From positions 310,001-374,000 of the forward strand of contig JAANDG010000049.1 in NCBI GenBank assembly GCA_036852015.1: a stretch of DNA of 64,000 bases. Direction: 5' to 3'. The translations under genes were made by a program, and so were the position numbers. Under the pieces are notes generated by a model. That model was not told the DNA's origin. It searched no databases and saw only the letters and a program-made list of their open reading frames with translations. Source of the DNA: Pelodera strongyloides (taxonomy: Eukaryota > Nematoda > Chromadorea > Rhabditida > Rhabditidae). This document shows, piece by piece, positions 13,201 to 25,600 of the stretch; the stretch's first letter is position 1, and every line of letters begins with the position of its first letter.

Positions 13201-16200
13201 CATCTCGGGACTACGGTTAGAAATAATAATGCGAACCATAGGTGTGTGAGTTTATCTAGTGAGAGTAGGTAATCAATAAACTACATTATGGATTGGTTTA
13301 GGGTGGCCATGTCGTTGACTGGGACCAATCAGCAGAAGGAAACATGCCCGTGACTCCAGAAAATAGTTTCATCAAAAGAAGAATCGAAGATCGAATGCCA
13401 TCACAGGATTTGAAGCATTTAGAGGACGATGAACGATTTCGGGTAGGCTCAAGATTTAGTAGCTGCCGCGATAAACTGTGAGCAACACACCGAAAACTCT
13501 TTTGTGCACAGTATTCGCCAATTGTTCGCGGGTTGAGCCTGGTTAGATAGGGCGTATTCATATCTTTCATGGTTCGCGCAGTTTCGTCATGGACATGGAT
13601 TTTTTTACCTCGATAAACCATATGCGTACTTTGATCGCGGGATGTTTCCATCAGATTCTTAGTGACAAACCACAGTGGATGCTATGATTTTGTGAGCTTT
13701 TACACTTAGTTTTTGCCTAATGTTCGCTGTCATATTTATATATTATTCAGGACCCATTCGATGAACACAGATCAAAAGAGAGCCCTGAAGTTCTGAAGAG
13801 GAAGCGCAGTTTTTCTGACTCGGAAAGTCGAAGGTATTTTAGTAAAAATTGTGGCAAAGAGCAGAAGTTATCTTCTTGAGTACAGTCGCAGTTATCAGAA
13901 TACGCCGTCGTAGCTTTCAAATAGTCTGAGCAAGAAGATTGACAAATGTTTTACACCTAAAAATGTGTTAGCCAATAAATTTGAAATTAAAAAACTTACA
14001 TACTAAACTATTCATTCATAGACAGAAGGTCTACTGTTGTACAGAAACACAAAATACATACACACATTAAACTCTCAAACCCTCTACCATCGACCATAAA
14101 ACAAGAAATAATATTGACTAGTTGAAACGTACATTTTTCAGGAGAAATATCCCTCTTGAAATCGTTCTCCAGCATATTATATCTTCCGACAGTGAATTTG
14201 AACATCCAACACATGAGAATAGGTGAATTTTTTATGATTTCAAGGGACAAATATATAGTGTAACAGCAAAATTCGGTAACACGATAAAAAGGTAACATCT
14301 TGCCGCGAGCGCGCGGAGTTTCCTCAGTGAACACGAAGTACAAAAACAGGTGAGTAACAATCGCTAATCATTCGGGGCTACGGCTACACATGGTAAATTA
14401 CTGAGATATGGAGACACTTGGGAGCCAAATCATGGATTTTTTTTTAATTTTTAGATTCTTCTACACGAACAGTCAGACTGGGAGTATCAGAAGGGAGGAC
14501 ATATTGACAGACGAGCGAGGAATGGGACATCAATTGGAGCTGGGTAAAGAGGCAAGTGATCTCCATTTAGTTTCTGTAAGGTGTCAGACGTAAGCCTAAT
14601 CATAGCATCAAAGTGTCTTAACAATCAATTTACTGATGTTAAGCTATGATAAGTCTACGCCTTGGTTGACTACACTTTTCATATAGGGCTTATCCTTCAA
14701 AAGCTTCTGCATTATTCACATTTAGGTACATTTAACTTATAGGAAATGCCTATTCAGAGTAGGTGACGAGATCCAGATGAAATTACGTGAATCTCTTTAC
14801 GTTATACAATGAGACTCCTTTTTAGGAACCATTTGGAATGGATTCAAGTTTTTATTCAAACGATAGGATGCAACTTCTGGCAAATGAAGAGCAAGAAGAA
14901 GACGTTATTGATGATGACGCTGATTCCGACCATAGTTATTACGACAACGTAAATCTGGGGAGCGAGGACAGCGAAAATTCGAGGAAAAATTCTCCCTCTT
15001 CTAAATCCACGTCCAGCTACAGTATTCATAAAGTGACCCTGCAGGAACATGAAGCTCTGTCAGAGTCAGACAGCCAGAGTCGGCTATCAGAAACTGAGCG
15101 TAACAAATTGGATGCTACAGAATGCGTGCTTTCTGCCGCGACATCAATCAATAATCAAGAAAGTTCGAGGTCAAGTCTAGCAAGAACTTTTGACAAATCA
15201 TCATCACTGAACGATGAAATAAGCCATGCTTTTCCGCAGAGGTCGCGATTTTATGAGGTAGACGGTGCATCGACAGAGAGATCAGAAAGTACAAAGAAGT
15301 CTGGGAAAGAAGATAGTGCATCTACTGAGAGATCAGAGACCACGAAGAAATCAGAGAGATCCGATGAGTCAAGCAACTTGGAGAGCGTGGACGGTTCGAG
15401 AGGACCTAGAGAACAAAGTTACAGTAGTACTGTTGCTGATTCCCAGACGGAAGAGCTGCAAGAGAGCGGAGAGTCTTCATCATCAGCTAATGCTAGTGAA
15501 GACTCTGGTAAGGATTCTGAAAGTAAGACTTCTATGATGGATCCTACGAACTATGTGGAACTACAGTTCTCAAAAGACCCTATACAGGACGTCGACATGG
15601 TTGAGGAGCACGTTTCAGTGTCTGATGATGAATTTACAAAACTACTCAAAGAAGCGACAACGCTGGGACTTCAACCAAGTGCAAGGGTTAGAGATTCGAA
15701 CCTTACTGTGTCAAATACTATGTCCTTGGATAAGTCTACGAAACAAGAAGAAAAAGGAAATAAAGTAATCCTTCAAATAAAGGTGACCGAGAGAGATCTT
15801 CATGAGCATGGTGATGAAAAAGACCACCAGAAACCTGCCGAAGTTCAATCAGAAATTTGCATAACGCCAGAAGATCCGAATCCAAAGAGCACGTTGAATG
15901 AAGAGAAGGAAGAAGGGAAAGATTCACAAAATGAGGAACCTCTAAATTCTATCGATGCCACAAGCAAAGATGAGGACCCAGTCTCCGTTCACATTGTAAT
16001 CCACGATTATCAGGAAGTGGAGGCGGTCACTCAGGTATGTAAATTAAACTGTGATATATAGTTTTCTTTGACATATACTTCACCCTCACATCAGTTTGTG
16101 AGTCATCATTCAAATTTCACTACGCTATTCTAGGGGCATAGAGTACAGTGTATTGTATTTATCCCCCTGCTAGCGGCATGTCATTAATCAGTATCATAGC

Positions 16201-19200
16201 CATGTCAGCCTTATTTAGTGCATTGATACCAATTATTATGGAAGTGAAGGTATTTGCAAACACCGCTACCTTCTCACCATTTGATTATTATTTTAAGCTT
16301 CAGGACGAGATAGTAATCCCAATCGGGAACAAGGAGAAAAGTTCATTGAAAATCCATCGGTCGGATACACTGCAATCGGACGCTAGCGAGGTTTATTTTA
16401 TTTTATAATAAGGTTTTATTGAAACAAATACAGACACAGAAACATTCAAGTGAACTGATTATGTGCGAGCAGTAGTTGCTTCTTAGCGTAATGGTAAACG
16501 CATTAGCCGAAGATGCGGGTTCGACCCCCGCTCGACCAAAACCCCAATTTTTCATTTGCAATTTAAATTCATTTTTATAAGAAGCTAGAGAATCTGCTTC
16601 CACACTATGGAAACGTGCCTAGGTTACGCATATGCATATAATATACACATAGTGACAATATAATTATCAGTTTAATATTCGTTTACTGAAGATTTAAACT
16701 TGTTAGCGTATTTCGTTTTCCTTTCAGGGAACAAATATCTCATCCGATCTGGACCGCGCAAGTCTTGTCAAACTTCCATTCAAGAGTAATATAGACAAAG
16801 CAGTTTGCAATCAACCGGATAAAGAGGTATCTTTTGTCTTTTATCAGCACACCTACTCACCAACATAGTCTAGACATTTAGTTAATTATTTTCTTTCTTT
16901 ACTTACAGTTATATTTATTTAAACTTTACTTAAAATACCAGAAAGTTTCGCAAAGCATTTTCATGCTACCCTTCGATAATGTGTCATATGTAACTTGCCG
17001 TGTAAATACAATATGTATAAACAAGCGCAGTATAACATCCGGTGTTTGAACCGTATGCTGGACCATGAATTCGCATTTAGTATGTGAAAATGACTGCACG
17101 ATATGAGCGATTTTTTCCTAATTATATTCATTAGGACACGACATATGGGAATCTACTTGTCCAGCATACATTTCAAAAACCGGCCATTATTCAAATTCAA
17201 ATTTGAGTGAATTTTAGGTAAAACTGGAAGACATCGAACGTTTCTGGCACTATCAATACACTAGACCTACAACAGTGAATGGCGGAGTCCTGCCTTCAGA
17301 AGCTGCCCAGGAAAGGAATAAAGCTCGAAGAGCCAGTATCGGGGATCCCCAACCTTCCCCGGGTAGAAGGATCACGTCCCCGGGAGGGAAGAAGACATTT
17401 GAAGTGACACGGACTGAGGTTTCCCCATCACTATTGCATAAAGTACAACATTACTACGGTAGACGAACGCCTGCACCGAGACTTTCAATCGATATGGGAG
17501 AAGGAAAAACATTGATTGGAGAGAAGAGGAGAAACACCAAGGTAAGGGAGTTTTAAAGCGAAGTACAGGCCGGTTTTTGAAACGCATCGCATATCCCTGC
17601 TTTCTTATGCATCATATGCAAATGAGCATAAATTAGAATGAAAAATAGACCCAGAATAAAAAATAGACCCCAATTCGACTCCTCTGAGCATAACTGCATA
17701 AGCATAAGAATGCAGATATTTGAGATATGTTTCAAAAACCGGCTGGTACTTAGCTTTAGATGATGAAATGTGGTTTCAGATCGGAGCTCGAGCGTCAGAA
17801 ATTCTACGGCATCCCAATTTGTGGAGCACATAGCTTTGGGGGTGTTTGGGTTTGGGGAACTCGTTAGGCAATATATTCAATACTGGCAACAACCCAAACT
17901 CTCCCTCAATTTATACACAAACTTTCTCTATATTTTCTGGAGTGTTACAAGGAAGTGATGAATGGCATTATCATTAATTATTACAGAACATCTCCGAAGA
18001 TTCTCCGAATTTCACCAGAGAGATGTCAGACATCGAGAGTGATTCGTTGAATGAAGAGAGAGTATTTGGGGATGAGGAGACAGCAGACAGTGTAGAGTCG
18101 CCGAAAGGAGATGAGCGTACCAGCCATAGGTAAGCTACTGTATAAATTACTGGAGTGCGTTTGATTTTGACTTTTTTTTCCGAAAATATAAGCTGAAAAC
18201 AAAAGTTAGTGTCCGTAAATACACGATATGCAACACCGTGCGATGAGGAAACCTTGAGGTTGCACACACCTTTGAGGAGGCACACTCCTCGTAGGTGCGC
18301 GAGGGGTGCGGAGGAAGCGCCACATGCGCATCTCGGATGTGCCACGGGTGGCCACCTGACATTCCAGCACCCAAGCGCCCCCCGCTGCACACCCTAGAGG
18401 TGGTGCGCCGACCGGCCGTCGTGGACCTTCTCTTTGCGCGGCGATGACGCGTTTCACATAGAACGTACTGTTGTGTTCCAAGTTAACAGCACGAGCTACC
18501 TCATAACGTCTTTATTTATCCCCATCTAAGCTAAAAAAAAATACAAGAAGGCGAAGTCCATATTTGTGTAACATAAGCCAGAAATAAAGAAAAATACCTC
18601 ATCAAATTATACCGCGTGAGAAGCTGAGCCTCTTGGATGTGCTCAGCCTGTGTGTGCGTTTCTCTCTTTCCCATTCCATTTTTATTTTTATATATAAATA
18701 AAGAGTTTAAAATATATAAATAAAAAATAGGAGTCAAATCCAACCGTCATAATCTGCTCCTATCTTATTGACGCATACGGTTTCCGTTTGTTATTTATTT
18801 TTTGTCGGCTTATTTCCTATTCTGAGGAGATCTCTGCAAAAGCGAATCTCCAGCCTGATCAGCCTAATCTTATTTCTTATATAATCCGATTACATACGCT
18901 CTATTTTATAGTTATTTCAAACTGCTCATCCCCATAAGTACGGCTATTTTTGCTTATTGACTATCCCCCACATTTCCATTAGCAAATGTAACTTCAAACC
19001 AAAGTACCATTGTTTTTGTAAAGTCGTACGTCAATGCTAGGACTACCGTAGTTGGTCGGCTTATATATATATAAGTCCCCAAAGTTTATTTTCGTGATTT
19101 AAATCTAATCAAATAGAGTGGAAATGGACGGCTTAGGTTGGGTGATATTGTAGAAATGATGACCGCATTAAAGAATTTAATACCTACGTCAACAGAAATC

Positions 19201-22200
19201 CAGACGCTCGAGACTAAATTTTTAGTCCACTATTTTTATTACTGTTTCAACAAGAAGTAGCTTGTGCGTCGGAATTTTGATGACCCGGAATATCTATATG
19301 TTGAATAACTACGGTTTAAATTAACGACAATGATCAAATAAAAATATCAGACATTTTACAGTAAAGGTTGGGCCGACAAAAAAAAAGATAGAAAGGCCAG
19401 TTTTCCTTGACAGGTCGGGAACTTTTTTAAGCGTTCTTTTAAAAACTGACAGGGGAAAATTATGCGGAATTCTTGTTCAGAAAGGTATGGATTCCGAATC
19501 ATTACTTTGAAAATCGCTCGCAACTTCCAAAACACGAGTAGCTATGAAATCCAGCATTCCACGGTATTCCATGAGTGTCTTATCTAATAAGCCCATTTTC
19601 CCGTAGCCTACCTTTAAATAGTATATTTATTTTGATTTTCAGATTTTTCCACCTCGATCAGCTCGAATCTGATGGCGAATTAGATGACAATGTGGGTATT
19701 GTGGAGGAGGAGACCGCCGACCACGACAAGGCACAACTAACGGGTAATTGTAGTAAACTCTTGGTTCACATATGGATGAAAACATAGATTGGATTGAAAT
19801 GTGGATAGAGAAGAGGAACTCAAACAGGCTGAGCAACCAAAATGAGCGTCTCAAGACCGTCAACCAACTAACGATGTCGAAAATAGTTATATGCTCATTC
19901 GTTTCTGTATCTGATATCTATAACGAGTTGTTAGAACGTCTTCTAGTGAGAAAGGAATCAGCAATTAAAGTTCAAACTTATTGTTAGTCGTTCTCATGAA
20001 CTGAATCTGGGAAACTACACACAAATTGGTGTATCTTCGCAGTTCATAACAGCGAAAAGCGTCAATAGGACAAGGGTATTCGGTGATACTGAATACCTAA
20101 GCCTAAGCCTAAGTTAATGAAATAGTCGGGACGATAAATTCCGAGATTCGTAAATAATTACGATTATATAGTACATATCAGTATGCCACACATTGATTGA
20201 TTGATTGACATATTGATTATCCCATTACCGTATTCAGCCTTGTGTAGAACTTTCATCCTTCTAGAGCATGTATCAAATTCATAATATTCGCTTTTTCCTT
20301 TCGGATCCTGACGTTTGAATATAGATTTCGCTAACGAATAACAACTTCGCCTCTTCTACTTCTACAAAACTCTAATCGCGTTGGAACATTAACATCAGAA
20401 ATGCCTATTAGTTTCGAATAATCCTCTACATTGACGCTTAGAATTAACAACTTATTTATATGCAAAACTTGTCGCGGTTAGATTAACTTGGGATTGTAGG
20501 CGGTGAGGGTGCGTCTATTTATGGTATACTAGCACATCCTTAGTACTATAAACATATGATGTAATTCAAAGATTAATAATCGTGTATGGTGGGTATACTA
20601 CTGTAAAAGTTATCATTTTAAGCTACTTAGCGTATCACTAATTAAAGCGAAATACGAGCCGGTTTTGAAACACATCGCGTACCCCTGCTTTCTTATGCAT
20701 CATGTGCAAATAGCATAAATTATAATAAAAAATAGACGCTAATTCGAACCCTCTTATGGTTGCATAACTGGCATAAGAATGCAGATATTTGAGATGCGTT
20801 TCAAAAACCGACTGGTATTTCGCTTTAAAATGGGTAATTGATATCACAATACTATACAAAACGTATATGCGAGCTTGCAAATAGTTAACTGAAAGTTGTT
20901 TGCTGTCGAATATAATCAAACTTATTGCTTGAAGGAGCTATCTTGGTTTTGTAGGCTCACAATCAAGACCACGAGCTATATGCTGATCTCTTTACCGATA
21001 AGATACTTTTGGCCTTTTTTGCCGCGCTTTTGGGGCGTTCAATCGTGATTTATCTAAATTTGCGCGGACGGCTAGACAGACCCCCGAAAGGTTGATGCGT
21101 GCACAACTACCAACACAACGCCATTACTACACCACTTTGGCTCCACGACATTTTGAGACAGTCTACTCGAGATCAGCTCACATGTCTGATAGTACATCGT
21201 AGAATACTGAATACGCACCCAAAATGAAATCGAAAATGATACATTCCCTGTCCAACGGTATGGTACCAGTGGATTTCATTTTAAGCTCGTATTATGTGGT
21301 GTTCCGCCAGCCCGCTGGGTCTTAAGTAGTGTTTTGAAGAAGTATCATGGGTCATGGGCCTTTAACGCAGTTCGACAAATTTTAAACTCGCAAACCTGAG
21401 TGGTAAATATAGCAGATCCTGTCATAATTCAACCGAAGAAACCAAAAACGACACCTCTTTTCATAAGACAACTTTTTATAGAAGTGACCGTCTTTCTGTT
21501 TTCAGTTTCTATGCTTCGGATTTCGTATTATTAACCACGTGCATGCGAATTATATTTCGTATTCTCAGTCAGCATTTCATAAGGACTAATCTATATTTAA
21601 ACATTTCAAAGAATGCGCGAATGTTTGTTGGAGTCAACCGTCACGTCTTCTAAGAAGCTTCATGCTATTTTAGTTTACTTAAGTCGTAGGAACCTATGAA
21701 ACGTGCCTACGTATGGCTTTCCAGCGTTATTCATTTGTAGCAGTGGGTGACAAATGTAATCCTGCGTAAACGCACTTTTGGATTTTCTTTCGCAGATTTG
21801 TGCACTGTGTCGGCTTCTACTTTATGGACTATAAAAATAAACCTTTTTGTAGCACGTTATGATTATGCAATCATCTTTATCCACCTAGGGTGTGCGCTGT
21901 GGCTAATAAAATGTTAAACGTTAAAGGCTCAGGCCCATGTACAACAAGTTTTTCCAGTTTTTCTGTGATAAATCGCCCAGATTACTCAAACGTGGCTGCG
22001 AAAACTGCTTTGCATAATATGCAAAATTGGGGAAGATAGTTGCAAAAGAAGATCCTCAGAAATGTACCGCAGTTTGAGCTTGAAAATGCGTTTCCGTGCC
22101 TAAAATACAATGTGATGCATAGTAATTCTTTTTGATATTGATTTAATCAATGTTACCCTATTTTCATCGTCTTTGATTATGTACTTTAAATGTAATCAAT

Positions 22201-22610
22201 AAATCATTATTAATTAATCAATGTTACCCTATTTTCATCGTCCAGAAACCCGGTTTGGGCTATTTTTGGCTACTGATTACGGTAGCTAGTTGTGGACCAT
22301 CGTTTGCTAATAAATCCCCCACATTTGCATATTATGCTAGTTTTGTGACAGAACAATCGGGGAAAACTTTTTGTGCGTGGGTTTGAGCCTTTAAAAAAAA
22401 TGGCGGAATACTGCGCTACAAATCTGGTTATGCCTATACGACTGGAATTAGAACGCTAAGAGGGAATCAGACTCCACTGCAGAAAATTACTTTCTTTTTA
22501 ATTTTCTGGCTCTACGTCTCGCTCTCGCTCTCCATCTCTCTCGCTCTCTCTCTCCATCTCTCTCTCTCTCTCTCTCCATCTCTCTCTCCATCTCTCTCTC
22601 TCGCTCTCGC

Positions 22611-22641
<31 letters not shown>

Positions 22642-25600
22642 GAGGTTACCTTGCTTCTTCTGCGGTATATTCCCACTTCCTAATCTAGTAGATCCGTACA
22701 ATCCGGACATACCCCTACTCATTTTTCTTCGTTCTGTCTCTTTCTCTCCTCTACTTCTATATTTCCTCTATGACCGTCTGTATCTCTATCTATCTATTTA
22801 TCTGGCCTGACGACGACCACAGTAAGTTGTTCTTTGGTAAATTTTCCGATTACGTATCAGTCCAACGGATGATCCTACAATCCGGCTATACTGATCTCTC
22901 TCCTCTCTCTCTCCTCTCTCTCTCCTCTCTCTCTCCTTCTACACACTCTCTCTCATCTCTCTCCCTCTCTATTTTAGTCAACACGTTCAGGGAAACTTCT
23001 GGAGGGGCGGACCGCTGACGACGGTATAAAGGCACATCTAGAGGACGCCGGAGACAAGAAGAAAGAGAAGACGATGAATAAACTACCGTACCTCGACTAC
23101 AAGTTGACGTATAATAGGTCAGTTGATTATTCCGAATACTCCCCTTTTATCCGCTTGTTTCCTGCTTTTCGATTTGAGAATCATGCTTCAGTGTCCATTG
23201 TCCATGCATGAAGGTATTGTTTGGGCGATATTTAAATCATACGGTAAAATATTGATTTGTTTGTTTGTTTCAGACTTTCCGATTCGTTGTATTCCGTGCT
23301 TTCTGACGAGGAAAAGCAGAATCCGAGCGTGAGTGACGAGAATTCGGAAAGAGACAGAAAAAGTGTCACCTTCTCTGATAAGGTACGGTAGAACATCCAC
23401 TATATTAACAATTTCATGTGAATTTTTTCTTGGAAAAGTCTTAGGAACTAGCCTAATGCCTGTCTCTGGTTCGTTACCTTAGGGACCCTTTTGGTCCTTG
23501 CCTCAGTCTAACATGTCTAATGCTGTTAATCTAATCAATAAAGATTATGATTACAGTATACTGATGATACTGTATCTTGTGATTATTGTAGACTGACAAT
23601 ATGCCAATTTTTAGGCGGAATGCGTCCCTTCGCCCAGGACTCCCCGTTTTCTGAGTCGTACCGATTCCGCATTGAAGATGAAATCCTACAAAGGAATTCT
23701 AAAGAAGGAGGACAAAAATAGAGAAACGTAGGTTTTACGTCTCCCATACTATCTCGTCCTACTTTCCACTTTTTATCGGCCTTAAAGCGAACTACCGGCC
23801 GGTTATTGAAACACATCGAGTAGACCAGCATTCTTATGCAAATGAACAAGAAAAAAAGCGAGCTGAATTCGAGCAAATTAGCATAAAGACGTAAGAATTT
23901 AGTTGTCCACGATGCGTTTCAAAAACCGGCAGGTTTTTTCGCTTTAACCCTTATTTTTTGAATTTTTGCCTGTTTTGTGGAACGTTCGTCTATTCCCCGA
24001 AGAGCCCCCAACAGCGTCACATGACATGACATAACACTGTAGCGCACGTCACAAAATACGTCGCAAAAAACTTTGTCACTACAACTACAGCGCAAACGCC
24101 AAACGATGTAGAGATGACAAAAGGGGCAATTTAATTATATTCATTTTAAGCCACCTGCATAGAGAACACTCTCTGCACTTTTCGTTGCAATATCCTGCCG
24201 CTCTAGTTCTATTTCTATTCATTGACGCTGACAAGCTTTTTCCAAGAAGCTAGGCTGTTTCGAGCTGTTTCGAGCTGTTTCCGACAGCTTTCCGATCTTG
24301 CTACGACAAAATTTTGGGGTCAAATTCGGGAAATTTGGGTTTCTCGACCCGAGCTCGGAAAATCGACGGGCCTAGTTCGGGCGCCTTTTGTGAAGTAGAC
24401 GTCGGTAGTATTATTTGCTTGTTCTTCCATTTCTAAGGCATCATTCACCGGCATAAACGTACTCTTTTAAGTAAAGAAAACCCTATTTTTCTGGAGCTTA
24501 ACTCGTGACTTAAACCGCAGCTTAAACCCCGCTAATTCTGTGATATCCTCTTTGGAAATATCATCTTTTACTTTTACTTTTTCACTGCCCACGGACAACA
24601 AAAAGGGTAGTTCGCATGAAAAATCTGACGCTTTTTATTTGGCTATGCGTCTGGTCGCTAACCCACAAGGGATAAAAAACCCAAATCTAAAAGTAATTGT
24701 ATAAAGCCTCTAGACCTCTAGACCTGACACTAACTATTTTGATAACTAACCAAAAAAACTTCCTAATGTAGTAAAAGTAATAAATATTATTGCGCATTGG
24801 TGCTTTACAGCGATTGTGAAAAAAAATCAGAAAAGAGGACGTTAATTTTGCACATCCTCAGGATTTAGAAATAAAACTTAATCGCATCAAGGTCGGCTTC
24901 TGTCGTCAGCCCGGTTTGATGGAAGATGGAAGCTTTTCTCAGTAAAATTAGTTCTTAGTTCCTTCATAATGTGCATTTGGTTTTTGTCGAATAATCCCCT
25001 AAAGAAGGAAGAATATCTTAGTAATCAAAACGAAATAAACATGCCGTAAATCGATGATAGGCGAAAAATAACTTCAGAAAACACTCTACTTTTATTGCGG
25101 GCAGTGTATTCAGGGACGGAATTCTCTGCTGGGTTTAGGCCCCCTTCCTTTTGTTTTTTGTTTTACTTTTTGTAAACCAAACTTTCTTTCAGTGTCCGTG
25201 TAATGATGGCCTATGCTGGCGAGCGTTTCTACCGTGATTTGTGTATGCTCATTGAAGAACGCGATCGGGCAATTAGCGCACTCGAATATCTACCCGCAGA
25301 TACAACAGACCTTAGCCCCCAAAGCGCGGCACTTCATACGGTAAGTATAGCCACAAGAATGTACGTTAACGTAACTGTACGTTAACTTCACTTATTTATT
25401 GGACTCTAAGGGAGGAAAGAAAAGCAAAAGATAAATGGTACTCCTATCTTCTACTAGTAAAGCTACTGTATTTACCATTCATTGTTCCATTAGTATATAT
25501 ATTGTTTAAAAAACTGTAGAAGAGAGGGTCCTGTTTTCAAAAGTGCCTAATATTAATTAATTAATTAAAACTATATTTTCATTTTCTTTGTTTTCAGGAG

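Noticed and set aside
13298..13651. 117-codon frame on -
   Set aside because: Shadow of exon 13302-13442 of the large gene plus intron.
16403..16603. 66-codon frame on - containing [11 protein letters not shown]
   Set aside because: It is the classic translation of a tRNA read backwards; the segment is the tRNA-like pseudogene.
17780..17834. Possible exon after a TTTCAG at 17779
   Set aside because: Reading it in the required phase hits TAG; skipping it joins 17541 to 17987 in frame.
18206..18481. Overlapping frames on both strands of the GC-rich island
   Set aside because: GC-rich DNA yields open frames by chance; no splice or homology support.
22498..22722. 74-codon frame on - rich in Arg/Glu
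   Set aside because: Microsatellite artefact.
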